Assembly (NCBI GenBank): GCA_964423615.1
Contig: CAYRFQ010000132.1
Span: forward strand, 1 to 18,137
Source of the DNA: CAYRFQ01 sp964423615
GTDB taxonomy: Bacteria > Planctomycetota > Planctomycetia > Gemmatales > Gemmataceae
Length of the DNA stretch: 18,137 nucleotides
Direction: 5' to 3'
Position 1 is the stretch's first letter. The number at the start of each line of letters is the position of its first letter. Below are positions 1 to 8,531 of the stretch, in pieces. A model generated the notes under the pieces. It saw nothing but the letters and a program-made list of their open reading frames with translations. It was not told the origin of the DNA and ran no database searches. Position numbers and translations under genes: made by a program.

Positions 1-170
1 TCAAAAGGTGTTGGTGTGAAAGGATTTGGGATGATCTGAAACAGAATGAGATGTGCTGAGAAAGCTCCCCGAAAGGGACCCTCTTCGTAACAAGTCTCTC
101 CGGAAGTCCTCTTCGTTTCTAATTTGTTGGTCTGTTCTCTCGCCAAGTTTTCGCAATCACTTGGGGTTAC
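1..170. other. Left-edge non-coding stretch
   Basis: No reading frame with a convincing start, ribosome binding site or coding character is visible here. It lies downstream of the spike gene on the minus strand. The only structure noted is a short inverted repeat next to that gene's stop codon, listed separately. The neighbouring gene to the left, if any, lies outside the window. Confidence 0.5.
143..164 (-). terminator. Weak stem-loop after the spike gene
   Basis: A perfect 6-bp inverted repeat (CCAAGT and ACTTGG) with a 10-base loop lies 7 bases past the stop codon of the spike gene on the minus strand. No run of T follows it in that direction, so it is not a textbook intrinsic terminator. 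It may be a 3'-end stabilising hairpin, a weak terminator, or chance. Confidence 0.2.
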
Positions 171-1730
171 TCAGTTGAGCTTAATTTCCATACCCCGAAG
201 AATCATTTCGCCGGTTGCTTCCCCATTGATCTGTTGTTGTGCTTTTAGCGAGATATTTTGTCCTGACGCTGCCACGTTTCCCTGTTGATCAATGTTGATT
301 TTCCCCTCGCCTCGTTGTTGAACAATTTCCTTCTCCCCAACAACCTGAACCCGGCTCGCGTTGACGGAGATAGCTCCTTGTTGATCAAACTTAATTGAAC
401 CGTCTCCGAGTTGCAGGAGGACTTCACCTTTTTTGAGAGTCAACACGCCATCCACAATCAGGGTGATTTTTTCCGATCCGTTGACCGAAACGTGGTCGCC
501 ATTGATAGCAATCTCAGGCTCGCCTTCCACATCGTTTGCAAGCTGAGGCACACCCAAGACGCGAGGAGTTTGTCCAGGTCGTAGGTCGACTCGCACTTTG
601 TGTTCTGGCTTGTACTGGAGAAAAACACCAGACCGCTTGTTGTTTTGGAAGTGGCTGAGTGTGTAGAGTCGGGTGAACAACCCGGCGTCGGCTTGGACGA
701 GGTCGGCACCCCAGGATTTGAATAGTGTCCAGTCGAAGGAAGGATCTGGCTTAAGACGAGCCCATTCGTTTTTGTCCCACCCTTCGAACACAGCTGGTAT
801 TTCAAGACTCCGAAATGGACTCGCGCAGGGACTCCGTGGAGAATCCCGAAGGGTCAATTCGGCCTCCCCACTCAACCCTGGCTCACCCATCTCAACGACG
901 TAACGAATCTCTTTGCAAAATTGAGATTCCGTGGCGTTCACTGGGGCAGGCAACCTTGGCCACTTGGTGCCACCCCACGAGAAATCTCGTTGGTCGGCCG
1001 ACAACATCGCTTTCAAGAATGGCACCAAGTCATCTTTGGGGAGGGTCTTCCGCAAAGTTTTCGGCTCGAATCTCGTCCCTGCGAATGGATTGGTTTCTGC
1101 TCCTGTTTCCCCGGCTCCCCAGCCGTTGACGTCCAGGATGGAAGAGGAGCAGCTCCCCAAGAACCAAATCCGATCACTCAAGACCACCCAACCTTCAAAT
1201 CGGTTATCTGTGTGGTGTAGATGATCGCACAACGCGGTGATGAACGTCGTATGAGTCCAGGGCGCAGGGCGCAGGAACCACGCTCCTTGGGGAAGACACT
1301 GTTCGAAATCGATCCCTTCAGGTGGATTGGTGTTGAGCTTCTCGCCACAACAACGATTTAGAAACCTCCAGGCTTCTTCCTCCGGTTCGCGTTGGTAAAA
1401 AACGCAAGAGCCGTTCTCGAACTTTTTCAGGAGCCAAGCTTTGACTTCCCGCTTCACAACAACTCCTTTAAGGACTTTGACGAACGGAGTCAACTTCTTG
1501 TCTTGGATTCGGGGGAGGTAACCTGTGCCCGTCAACGGGACTTCTGTGACCGCTTCGTCCTCGACAAGAAGTTCGGCCGTTCCGTCCTGCCACACTTCCT
1601 GGACCGCGGGCCAAGGATGTTGCTCCCCCGCCCCAACTGTGAGGAAAACTTCCAACGATGAGTTCAATGGCTGGCGAAATTCCACTCGCCTGAGTGGAAT
1701 CATCAAGCCGGACGATAATGAGAGCTTCAT
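171..1730 (-). CDS. VgrG-like spike protein with C-terminal beta-helix-like repeats
   Basis: 519 aa, starting at ATG 1730. The first 340 residues have the feel of a VgrG/gp27-like base: a beta-rich N-terminus, then around residues 105-195 a stretch like the VgrG segment where a single-residue-rich hydrophobic domain is unfolded (EEEAWRFLNRCC, then FEGWVVLSDRIWFLG). Residues about 375-400 end in PGQTPRVLGVPQ, like the end of a VgrG OB-fold (GDPxRPVVLG). From about 405 to the end the chain is short alternating strands rich in V, I, G, N and Q, as in the gp5/VgrG triple-stranded beta-helix. A 32-residue unit repeats with DQQG at 449-452 and 481-484. In a T6SS this trimer would cap the tube and puncture the target. 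No toxin domain follows, so any cargo must bind separately. It is the last gene of the minus operon, 31 bp after the 319-aa gene; the upstream Shine-Dalgarno sequence is weak. The family call rests on pattern, not a computed match; another tail-spike family is possible. Confidence 0.6.
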   Translation of the reverse strand: MKLSLSSGLMIPLRRVEFRQPLNSSLEVFLTVGAGEQHPWPAVQEVWQDGTAELLVEDEAVTEVPLTGTGYLPRIQDKKLTPFVKVLKGVVVKREVKAWLLKKFENGSCVFYQREPEEEAWRFLNRCCGEKLNTNPPEGIDFEQCLPQGAWFLRPAPWTHTTFITALCDHLHHTDNRFEGWVVLSDRIWFLGSCSSSILDVNGWGAGETGAETNPFAGTRFEPKTLRKTLPKDDLVPFLKAMLSADQRDFSWGGTKWPRLPAPVNATESQFCKEIRYVVEMGEPGLSGEAELTLRDSPRSPCASPFRSLEIPAVFEGWDKNEWARLKPDPSFDWTLFKSWGADLVQADAGLFTRLYTLSHFQNNKRSGVFLQYKPEHKVRVDLRPGQTPRVLGVPQLANDVEGEPEIAINGDHVSVNGSEKITLIVDGVLTLKKGEVLLQLGDGSIKFDQQGAISVNASRVQVVGEKEIVQQRGEGKINIDQQGNVAASGQNISLKAQQQINGEATGEMILRGMEIKLN

Positions 1731-1761
1731 GCGTTTTGATCCAAACTAAGCCAGTTTCCGG

Positions 1762-2721
1762 TTAGGGAATGATTGTTGGAACAGCCGCGTTTCCAAGAGC
1801 GTCTAAGTAAACGATCTCCGCAGGAATTCCACTTCCAGGTAGTCGAGTCTGGGGCTCCGTTTGCAAAATTCCTTTTCGTTGTTCCCAGTTGGGCAACACC
1901 CAGGCCTCCAATCGATCCACGATTCGGTCGGGATTCAACTTTCCCAAGTTGCGAAAGGTCTCGTAGTCAACGCTCCTGCTGTCGGTCGGAGCAAATGCCC
2001 CTGCCGCCACGGCAGCAAATCCAGGACAAGGGTTCAGCGCACCCGTTGGGGCCGTAAAAAAGCTCTTGTCCTGCCCCTCCGAAGATATCGTCACGGAAGG
2101 CATGGCGTTCGGACTAGCAGCGCCCGGAGTGACGTTTTGGCAGAGCCCTTGGATCGTTTGCAAAAAGCCGCCCTGCAACAATGGTACGACAAGCCCAAGT
2201 GACTCGCTTAGGACTCCGCCAGCATTGCCTGAAGCATGGACGTTGCAGATGTTCCACGCGTAGGGGACCGGCTGGCCAGCGCTCTGCAACGTCGCTGTTT
2301 GTTCCCAGAACGGTTCTCCGGCAGGATGTGTTGGGATCTTGAAGCGAGGATTCCATTCAGCCAACCCAAACCAGTTGATGGGGGGACCACTGTCAAATGA
2401 AAACAAGTCGAGCATGAACAAGTCTCCAGACCGTTTATGTCGAATGGAGCGAACGACTCTGGCTCCGCTCACCACAATGACATTCTCACCACCCACAAGT
2501 GTGATTTTGTAATTGTGGGGCTGGCCGTCGTTGGCCGGTGGTTTGCGTTGTTGATCATTCGAGCGCCGTAGGCTCATCAACGCGAAGTACGCATTCGCCC
2601 CTCCAGGACATAAGGTCAATTGGTTGCTCGCCGCCGGATTTACCTCGAAGGGGAGATATGCGAAAAAATGTTCCAATCGATCGTCTAGCCGGCTCTCGTC
2701 TTGGTCCAAGGTGTAAGGCAT
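1762..2721 (-). CDS. Unrecognised 319-aa protein between spike and giant-protein genes
   Basis: I do not recognise this family. The start at ATG 2721 is well supported: AAGGAG sits 8 bases upstream. The first 140 residues look like a mixed alpha/beta domain with strands such as YKITLVGG, NVIVVSGARVV and LFMLDLFSF. Residues about 165-250 are glycine-, alanine- and proline-rich with little charge (for example GNAGGVLSESLG and GFAAVAAGAFAP). The last 70 residues are more polar. There is no signal peptide or clear membrane helix. Four cysteines are spread along the chain, two next to proline (LCPGG, PCPGF). It lies directly upstream of the spike gene with a 31-bp gap, the position where T6SS clusters often carry an adaptor, a spike-tip protein or a spike-delivered effector. 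That role is inferred from position only. Confidence 0.75.
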   Translation of the reverse strand: MPYTLDQDESRLDDRLEHFFAYLPFEVNPAASNQLTLCPGGANAYFALMSLRRSNDQQRKPPANDGQPHNYKITLVGGENVIVVSGARVVRSIRHKRSGDLFMLDLFSFDSGPPINWFGLAEWNPRFKIPTHPAGEPFWEQTATLQSAGQPVPYAWNICNVHASGNAGGVLSESLGLVVPLLQGGFLQTIQGLCQNVTPGAASPNAMPSVTISSEGQDKSFFTAPTGALNPCPGFAAVAAGAFAPTDSRSVDYETFRNLGKLNPDRIVDRLEAWVLPNWEQRKGILQTEPQTRLPGSGIPAEIVYLDALGNAAVPTIIP

Positions 2722-2750
2722 GAAACGTTCTCCTTAGTTCACGAGTCAGA

Positions 2751-5700
2751 TTACTGCACCAGTTGTGGCTCGCCAGCTATTCCTGTTGCCTTCGCGCCAC
2801 TGACGTACGGAGGGACCGGAGAAGGAAAAATTGTCGGCTGCCCCTCCTCGTTGTTAAGGCTGAACTGAAGATTGTCGATAGCTGACGCAGTTCCGTCGGG
2901 AACCTGGCTCCCAACTTTCGGTAGAAGTTGTTCCCCAAGGTCTAATCCGTGGAAAAGTGGCTCGATCTCGCGACTCCACGCTGCGTCTCTTCCCAACGAT
3001 TCGATCAACCTGACCGGGAGTTTTCCTGAATTACGATATTCCATTAACCCCTTGGTTAGCATCCGCGACCAGAGTAACGGATGCAACAACCGATGCGGTC
3101 TAGCGGTGCTTCGACGAAGCGTCACCAGCCCCATCCGGAGGGCCGAGATCACCCCCTCTCCGCCCTGAAACTCGGTCAAAATGCATTCCGCTCGGGTCAA
3201 GTCGTTGATTCGCTTATCGCTCACGCCCTCTTGTTTCAATAGGCCGAAAGCACGCAGTGGTTCGAGTTGGGCGGAGGTTAGAGCGCAGGCCAACGCGAGC
3301 CGTTCTCCTTCCTCGGGGAGGCCGTTGCATTCTTGCGGCCCGGGAATCCGATCCTCGGCCGAGAGACAGACGCAAGGATAATCCTTGGTGTCAAGTTGCT
3401 CACTTGTCTCTTCGGACTCGCTCGTTTTCTGGGGCATACTCATCTCTTCGGGAACGACAAAGATTGGAATTTGCAGTTTTGCGGCCGCTCCAATGTGCAG
3501 TCCAGCAAGCAAATTGGCCCATGCGTTGGCCAAGTCCTGGGGATGGTTCTGGGTCGTAAGGTAAACGACACGGCAGGGGTGCTGAGTCAGCACGTTGTTA
3601 CTCCCGTTTTTTTCCGTGATTTCTTCCCCAAGAGTGCGATTCACAACAAGAATTCGGAGTTTAGAACCACTCGCTGCACCGATCAACTTTCCAACGGCAT
3701 TGACCTCCTTCAGGTAGGAATTGACGACTTGAAGGCTAGCGATGACGTTGTTGTGATAGTTGAAAACAGTTGAGAGTTCTCCAGCATGCTCGACGGGATA
3801 GTACTGACTCAAATTGACCTTGCGGAGCAGGTTGTCCCGGTCGGCCCGACCGGTGGGAAGTTTGAGTCGGCCTTGGTCATCGAGTTCTCCAAGATGTTGG
3901 AACATGTCCATGAGAAGCCCCATGACGTTCCCAATGTCCTCCTGGCCAAACGGAGTCGAGGTGTCGGGACTGGCCAACAAATACCGGCCAAGAACAGCAG
4001 CTCGGTAACTTCGAGACACGGCTTTGGTGGCGGCGTCCGATCGGTTACTCAAATACGTTTTGTGTGTGGCCTCCAACATCTGAAACCAATACGCCAAGTC
4101 GTCTTCGGTGATGTCCGCGAATGGTTCTGTGGCTTCGCGGGAGATTACTTTGTCGACGATTGCCCCTTTGGATTCTTGGTCGAGGTGGGCCAAATCCAGC
4201 TCGACGACGGGCACGTCTGACTGGTTCGGGGTAGGAGTTTCCGAAGGTACTTGTTCAGCCGGAGCGGCTGCTTCTTGGGGTGAAGGCATGAGTTCCTTGC
4301 CCTCAGCATCGACGAGTTTGGCGGTCCTGAATTGGTCAAACCTCATCGGCTGCTTCAGGTTGAGCGTCAGGCCGTTGTTCTCGTTCAGAGACCAGTCGCC
4401 AGTGGGAGTCGTCCCGATGTGAATTTGCCCTTGTCGTTCTCCCCCCAAGGCCTGCCTGACTCCCACCGTCGCCTCGAGCGTCACGGACACTGCTTGGGGT
4501 TGTTGGGCTTGTTTGGATGCCACTTGCTCTTGAACGACTTGCTTCCATTCTTCGAGCCGTTCGAGGTCCAGTTGGACCGTGGTGGGGAGTCCAGAATCGG
4601 TTGTATGGCCTGCACCCTTCTGACCGAGGTAGACGAACCGGAATAATTTCTCGACACGCCGGGCTTTCTCCAAGTTCTTGGCTTCGTTTTCCTTGGCCCA
4701 CTTCTCGAATTCTTCGAGCGTCCTTCTTCCGGCATGGCCATAAAAGGCAACGTCGCACTGCTCCCGCAAGTCTTCGGCATCTTGGAGGGCTTGGAAGGAT
4801 TCCGAAGCGAGGAAGGTCCTAATCGTCTCCACCGTTTGTTTGGCGGCTTTGGAGTCGGTTGCTTCCTGTTCGACTTCTCGCGCATGTTTCTCAAGAAGTT
4901 CGCGGAATTGTTGTTTTTCCTGGGATTCTCTCTGGTTCAAAATCTTCCGACTGACGCGCACATAACTCCCGAAGTATTCTTGAAACTTAAATTGCAGGTC
5001 GCGGAATTCCTCGTCGACGAGGAAGGCCATTCCTTTGTATAACGAGGCCGTCATCTGCTCGATGTCTTCTCGCTGAGTGGGCCTGTTTGGATCGAAGATT
5101 TTGCGCATTTCTTCCAGCACGCACTGGGCTTGCATGCGATGCAAGTCACGGATTTGTTCCCGGAGAGTGGTGCCAAACTCACCCAGGGCCTTATTCAACT
5201 CGGCGTCTCGGAGTTGCTTGAGACGTTCGCCTACGGCCGGAATTCGATCCGCCTGTTGGGCGATGCACAGTTCATAGAGATTACGAATTCCCTCGGTTTT
5301 ACCTGTAACGAACCCTTCTTCGGGGAGCGCTCCCGCAAAACATCCGAGCCACCAGAACAAGTACGACCAGAGTTCTGGCGAACGGCACCTGGCGTGGGTC
5401 TCGTCTGAAGCGGTTTTGAAAAACCGATAAGCCGAACGAAAGTTCGCGGCAGCCTGGGTAGCGTGCGAGGCCAGGTCTGGGATTCGGTGGTACTGCTTGT
5501 CGTCAGCCAGTTCCGAACAGGAAGCGCCAGGGCCAGTGATGGCATCAAAGCTCTTGCTCAAGTCTGCCTTGTTCGAAAGGACTTCCTTGAACTTTTCCAA
5601 AGACTCGATGGCCTGCTTGGCGATGGTCTTACCGAGTTTATCTCCGGCGTCGCGAAAAATTGTGTCCAACTTTGCTTTCGATACGTGTTGTTCGTCTGCA

Positions 5701-6203
5701 GGACAAAGGAGAAAGTGTTGGACTTCGGCTCGCAAGCTGGGGTGGGCCAAGAAATCGTCGAGGGCATGCGTGTCGGTCGCGGACGACTCGTACCCAACGA
5801 ACGTTGTGGCCGAGTCGAGTAAATCCTTCGAAAACGCCGGATGCTGAAAAATCGTGCACGTGTGGATAAGCTGCAGCAACCGTTCGAACTGGTCTCGGCC
5901 GGCTTTTTCTCGGTTCGCTGCCTCACCTTTGAGGAGGGGAGAATCGGGCAGGATTTTTTGCAACGAGCCCGGTTCGGCTTGGAGCGGCGGGACGAGTTTG
6001 ATGGTTTTCCGACCGTGCCGTCCAATGAACACGCCTTCATAGCGGCGGCCGATGCTGGGTTTGACTCTGTCGAAGAAGGCTTGTTCGTGCAAGCTCCCCC
6101 CCTCGAACTCATGAATTCCCTCGTTCCCACCGAACTTTCCGATGATGACCAGTGTCCCAGCTGCTTGTCTGAGATCGTCGAGTTGTGTTTGTGTCAGCGG
6201 CAT
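2751..6203 (-). CDS. Giant unrecognised protein of a T6SS-like cluster (about 1150 aa)
   Basis: I chose ATG 6203 because AAGGA lies 9 bases upstream; a TTG two codons earlier is also open. No known family was recognised. Visible parts: residues 15-75 look like a small beta-rich domain (TLVIIGKFGG, GVFIGRHGRKTIKLVPPL); 95-520 are almost all helical, with charged coiled-coil-like stretches around 400-450 and 495-520; 565-640 are beta-rich (IHIGTTPTGDWSL); 640-665 form a P/E/A/Q-rich linker; 665-1080 form a second globular part containing Rossmann-like strands at about 848-922 (LRILVVNRTL, RVVYLTTQNH, IPIFVVPEE). There is no Walker motif, signal peptide or membrane helix, so it is probably cytoplasmic. 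It sits 12 bp after the ClpV-like gene and 29 bp before the 319-aa gene, so it should be made together with the spike and the ATPase. It could be a fused baseplate or sheath-associated component, an effector chaperone, or a very large effector. Confidence 0.85.
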   Translation of the reverse strand: MPLTQTQLDDLRQAAGTLVIIGKFGGNEGIHEFEGGSLHEQAFFDRVKPSIGRRYEGVFIGRHGRKTIKLVPPLQAEPGSLQKILPDSPLLKGEAANREKAGRDQFERLLQLIHTCTIFQHPAFSKDLLDSATTFVGYESSATDTHALDDFLAHPSLRAEVQHFLLCPADEQHVSKAKLDTIFRDAGDKLGKTIAKQAIESLEKFKEVLSNKADLSKSFDAITGPGASCSELADDKQYHRIPDLASHATQAAANFRSAYRFFKTASDETHARCRSPELWSYLFWWLGCFAGALPEEGFVTGKTEGIRNLYELCIAQQADRIPAVGERLKQLRDAELNKALGEFGTTLREQIRDLHRMQAQCVLEEMRKIFDPNRPTQREDIEQMTASLYKGMAFLVDEEFRDLQFKFQEYFGSYVRVSRKILNQRESQEKQQFRELLEKHAREVEQEATDSKAAKQTVETIRTFLASESFQALQDAEDLREQCDVAFYGHAGRRTLEEFEKWAKENEAKNLEKARRVEKLFRFVYLGQKGAGHTTDSGLPTTVQLDLERLEEWKQVVQEQVASKQAQQPQAVSVTLEATVGVRQALGGERQGQIHIGTTPTGDWSLNENNGLTLNLKQPMRFDQFRTAKLVDAEGKELMPSPQEAAAPAEQVPSETPTPNQSDVPVVELDLAHLDQESKGAIVDKVISREATEPFADITEDDLAYWFQMLEATHKTYLSNRSDAATKAVSRSYRAAVLGRYLLASPDTSTPFGQEDIGNVMGLLMDMFQHLGELDDQGRLKLPTGRADRDNLLRKVNLSQYYPVEHAGELSTVFNYHNNVIASLQVVNSYLKEVNAVGKLIGAASGSKLRILVVNRTLGEEITEKNGSNNVLTQHPCRVVYLTTQNHPQDLANAWANLLAGLHIGAAAKLQIPIFVVPEEMSMPQKTSESEETSEQLDTKDYPCVCLSAEDRIPGPQECNGLPEEGERLALACALTSAQLEPLRAFGLLKQEGVSDKRINDLTRAECILTEFQGGEGVISALRMGLVTLRRSTARPHRLLHPLLWSRMLTKGLMEYRNSGKLPVRLIESLGRDAAWSREIEPLFHGLDLGEQLLPKVGSQVPDGTASAIDNLQFSLNNEEGQPTIFPSPVPPYVSGAKATGIAGEPQLVQ

Positions 6204-6215
6204 GGCCAAGATTCC

Positions 6216-8495
6216 TTACGCGAGATTTTCTTCTTGGGCAAATAAGTTGAACCGAGGTTCTCGATTTTTGTACCCCTCCACGATTCGGATGACGGCCCGG
6301 CCTCGTTCTTTTTCTTCCAGAACTTCTTTGAGCATTGTCTGGCGGAGTCGTTCGTCTGCGTCCGACCAACCAACTCTCGCTAGTTGCAGGTCCAGCACAC
6401 GAACGAGGTTTTCTTCGTCCAATGGAAAGAACGGAAAAATAAAATCGATCCGATCGAGGAGGGCTCGGTCGAGTATACTTTTGCTGTTGTCGTAACTGAG
6501 CAGTTGCCACGTTTGCTTCAACACAGCGTATTCTTGGGCAGCGGCCGTTTTATCTTCCTGGGAGGCAAAACGGCGGCTCAACGTCCCCATGTTTTCCTGA
6601 AGAAAAGCCAATATAGTTCCTTCCCCAACAGAGAGGGCTCTGGAGATCAAAAGGCTACGTAGGGCCCGACTCGAGAAGGTTTCCGTGATCTTTTGTCGGG
6701 ATCTACCTTGTTTGAGAGATTCTTGATACTCTTTTTCGATCTGCTCCTGGCCTTGGTTTGTGGTCAGAATGAAAATCACTTGGTCGAACTTGTGTGTGGT
6801 CCCGAAGGCATCTCGTCCGCGGCCCTCTAATAACCCCAAAAGAATGTCTTGAATAGACGCGTCAGCCCGGTCGATCTCGTCCAGTAGGACAATGCACGCC
6901 GGAGTCTGACGCACGGCCTCAAAAATCGTGAACGTCTCCATCGCATGGCGGTACCCAGGATCAGAACCGATGAATCGATTCCGTGCTCCCTCGCCAGAGT
7001 ATTCGCCCATGTTGAATTCGTAGAACGCCTCCGTCCCGTAACCAAGGTGCTTCGCCAACGACTTGCCGAGGTGAGTTTTCCCCGTTCCGGGTGGTCCCAC
7101 GAAGAGAAAACGTCCCCGAGGCCACTCCCGTGGCGGGGCCACCGCCTTAGCATACAAAACTTGGCAAACTTGCTCGACTACATGATCCTGTCCGAACACT
7201 TCTTGTTTGAGGTTATTTAGGAGGCACGAATAAAAATCGCGTTTGTTCTGTCCGGCGACTTCGGGGTTTAAGCCCAAATCCACCGTGACGTGGTTTTCCA
7301 CGTCCTTGCGGACAACGCTACTCGGACTCGTTGGATCACGGAAACGACGAATTTGAGCTTGGACGAGGACTCCCTTCAATAGCTCCAAGGCTTGATGCGG
7401 CAGGGGACTACCAGGGTAGCGTTCGTCGAGGGTTTCCAACAAGTACGCCGTAAACTCCGACGTCCCATTTTCCGGTTCGATTTCTCCTTGCCATACCGAA
7501 GTGTCGCCGAACCATTGTCGCCATGTTACCCTCAACAATTCTAGCGTCGCCTCTCGACTCAAAGACGACAGTCGATAGGGTCGGAGGGCCGAAAGCAACG
7601 TACTCCCCCGTGCGCCCTCGGAACGACAACCCACCACAAGGGCTCGCTTCTGACTTCGGAAGAAGACCCCAAGACGTCGGTCGAGTTCGGCGTGTAAAGT
7701 CGGTTCGCGAGTAAGTTGGTCGAGGTCATCGAAAATGGGCAATATCGATTCGTCCTCGAGGATTAACTGAAAAAGTGCTTCCATCTTCTCGCCGACTGCT
7801 TCTTGCCTTCTCCAAAAGTCTGTTGGAGTGATCCAAGCGATTCGTTTGCTCCTCTGATTTCGCCGAAACACACGAGCGAGCAAATGCCTCAAAAACAGGG
7901 TCTTCCCTACTCCCTTATCTCCGGTGAGAAAATAAGGGCGGTCCTGACTAATGGCGAATTCGAGCAGGCCGTGGTGTCGAACAAGATCGCTTTCTCTTCC
8001 GTACATAGCAGGCAAGTCGGCTTGTGTTGGTTCGTACCAACGCCCGAACCCAAGTTCCTTTATCACTCCCTCTTCGATGGGCTGGGTAAAGAAGTCTTTG
8101 GTCAGCCCGTGGGCTTGGAGAATTTTCAAAGCGATTTCGAGCGTCCCGTCCCGACCAGGATGGCTTTGAAAATGCGCTTCGCCGAATTCAAAGAGGGAAA
8201 GGAGCAAGGCATTCGCGTTCTGGTCCGAGGTCTCATCATCTTTCGGACTCAAATACTCACGAAGGTTTTGCTGTTCATAACTTCGTGTTTGGGAGCCGGG
8301 AGATTGATTCTGTTCGATGTTCCCGAGCCGAGGGTAGAAGCCCGTATGGAGCTTGTCCAGGCAATCGCGGACTTGGAAATAGCTGGCATGACTGCAGGAT
8401 TTCAGAAGGACCGCCAACAGATGAGCATTGGTGGAAACTTGCGAGTTCTTCCAAGCGAGTTGGTCCGCGTTGTCCAACAATTGTTTAACATTCAT
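6216..8495 (-). CDS. ClpB/ClpV-type double AAA+ ATPase (candidate TssH)
   Basis: 759 aa from ATG 8495 (AAGGTG 6 bases upstream; a TTG 7 codons earlier has no good Shine-Dalgarno). In T6SS the ClpV hexamer uses ATP to take apart contracted sheath for reuse. A helical Clp-N-like region covers about 1-140. The first nucleotide-binding domain has Walker A GDKGVGKT at 192-199 and a Walker B-like IFDDLD at 254-259. The second has GPPGTGKT at 467-474, IVLLDEID at 535-542, a sensor-1-like LTTN at 577-580 and the ClpB-like ALLDRID at 678-684. The coiled-coil middle domain of ClpB (family usually about 850 aa) appears absent. The second-domain pore loop reads GYRH (514-517) instead of GYVG, and the first Walker B ends in D rather than E. 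It lies between the 616-aa and giant-protein genes. The double-AAA+ class is certain; the ClpV assignment rests on neighbours, and a general ClpB-like unfoldase is the alternative. Confidence 0.85.
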   Translation of the reverse strand: MNVKQLLDNADQLAWKNSQVSTNAHLLAVLLKSCSHASYFQVRDCLDKLHTGFYPRLGNIEQNQSPGSQTRSYEQQNLREYLSPKDDETSDQNANALLLSLFEFGEAHFQSHPGRDGTLEIALKILQAHGLTKDFFTQPIEEGVIKELGFGRWYEPTQADLPAMYGRESDLVRHHGLLEFAISQDRPYFLTGDKGVGKTLFLRHLLARVFRRNQRSKRIAWITPTDFWRRQEAVGEKMEALFQLILEDESILPIFDDLDQLTREPTLHAELDRRLGVFFRSQKRALVVGCRSEGARGSTLLSALRPYRLSSLSREATLELLRVTWRQWFGDTSVWQGEIEPENGTSEFTAYLLETLDERYPGSPLPHQALELLKGVLVQAQIRRFRDPTSPSSVVRKDVENHVTVDLGLNPEVAGQNKRDFYSCLLNNLKQEVFGQDHVVEQVCQVLYAKAVAPPREWPRGRFLFVGPPGTGKTHLGKSLAKHLGYGTEAFYEFNMGEYSGEGARNRFIGSDPGYRHAMETFTIFEAVRQTPACIVLLDEIDRADASIQDILLGLLEGRGRDAFGTTHKFDQVIFILTTNQGQEQIEKEYQESLKQGRSRQKITETFSSRALRSLLISRALSVGEGTILAFLQENMGTLSRRFASQEDKTAAAQEYAVLKQTWQLLSYDNSKSILDRALLDRIDFIFPFFPLDEENLVRVLDLQLARVGWSDADERLRQTMLKEVLEEKERGRAVIRIVEGYKNREPRFNLFAQEENLA

Positions 8496-8531
8496 TCTGG
8501 CCACCTTCGAGGTCAATCGTTCTTGGCCTGT

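Noticed and set aside
64..90. Possible terminator hairpin TCCC/GGGA in the left flank
   Set aside because: The stem is only four pairs and no T run follows on the relevant strand.
1742..1757. Small inverted repeat AAACT/AGTTT between the 319-aa and spike genes
   Set aside because: Five A/T-rich pairs in a 31-bp gap are expected by chance and would interfere with the operon if they acted as a terminator.
3786..4220. Plus-strand reading frame of 144 codons inside the giant gene
   Set aside because: It is fully antisense to a long continuous coding frame, its product has no recognisable features, and it has no ribosome binding site.
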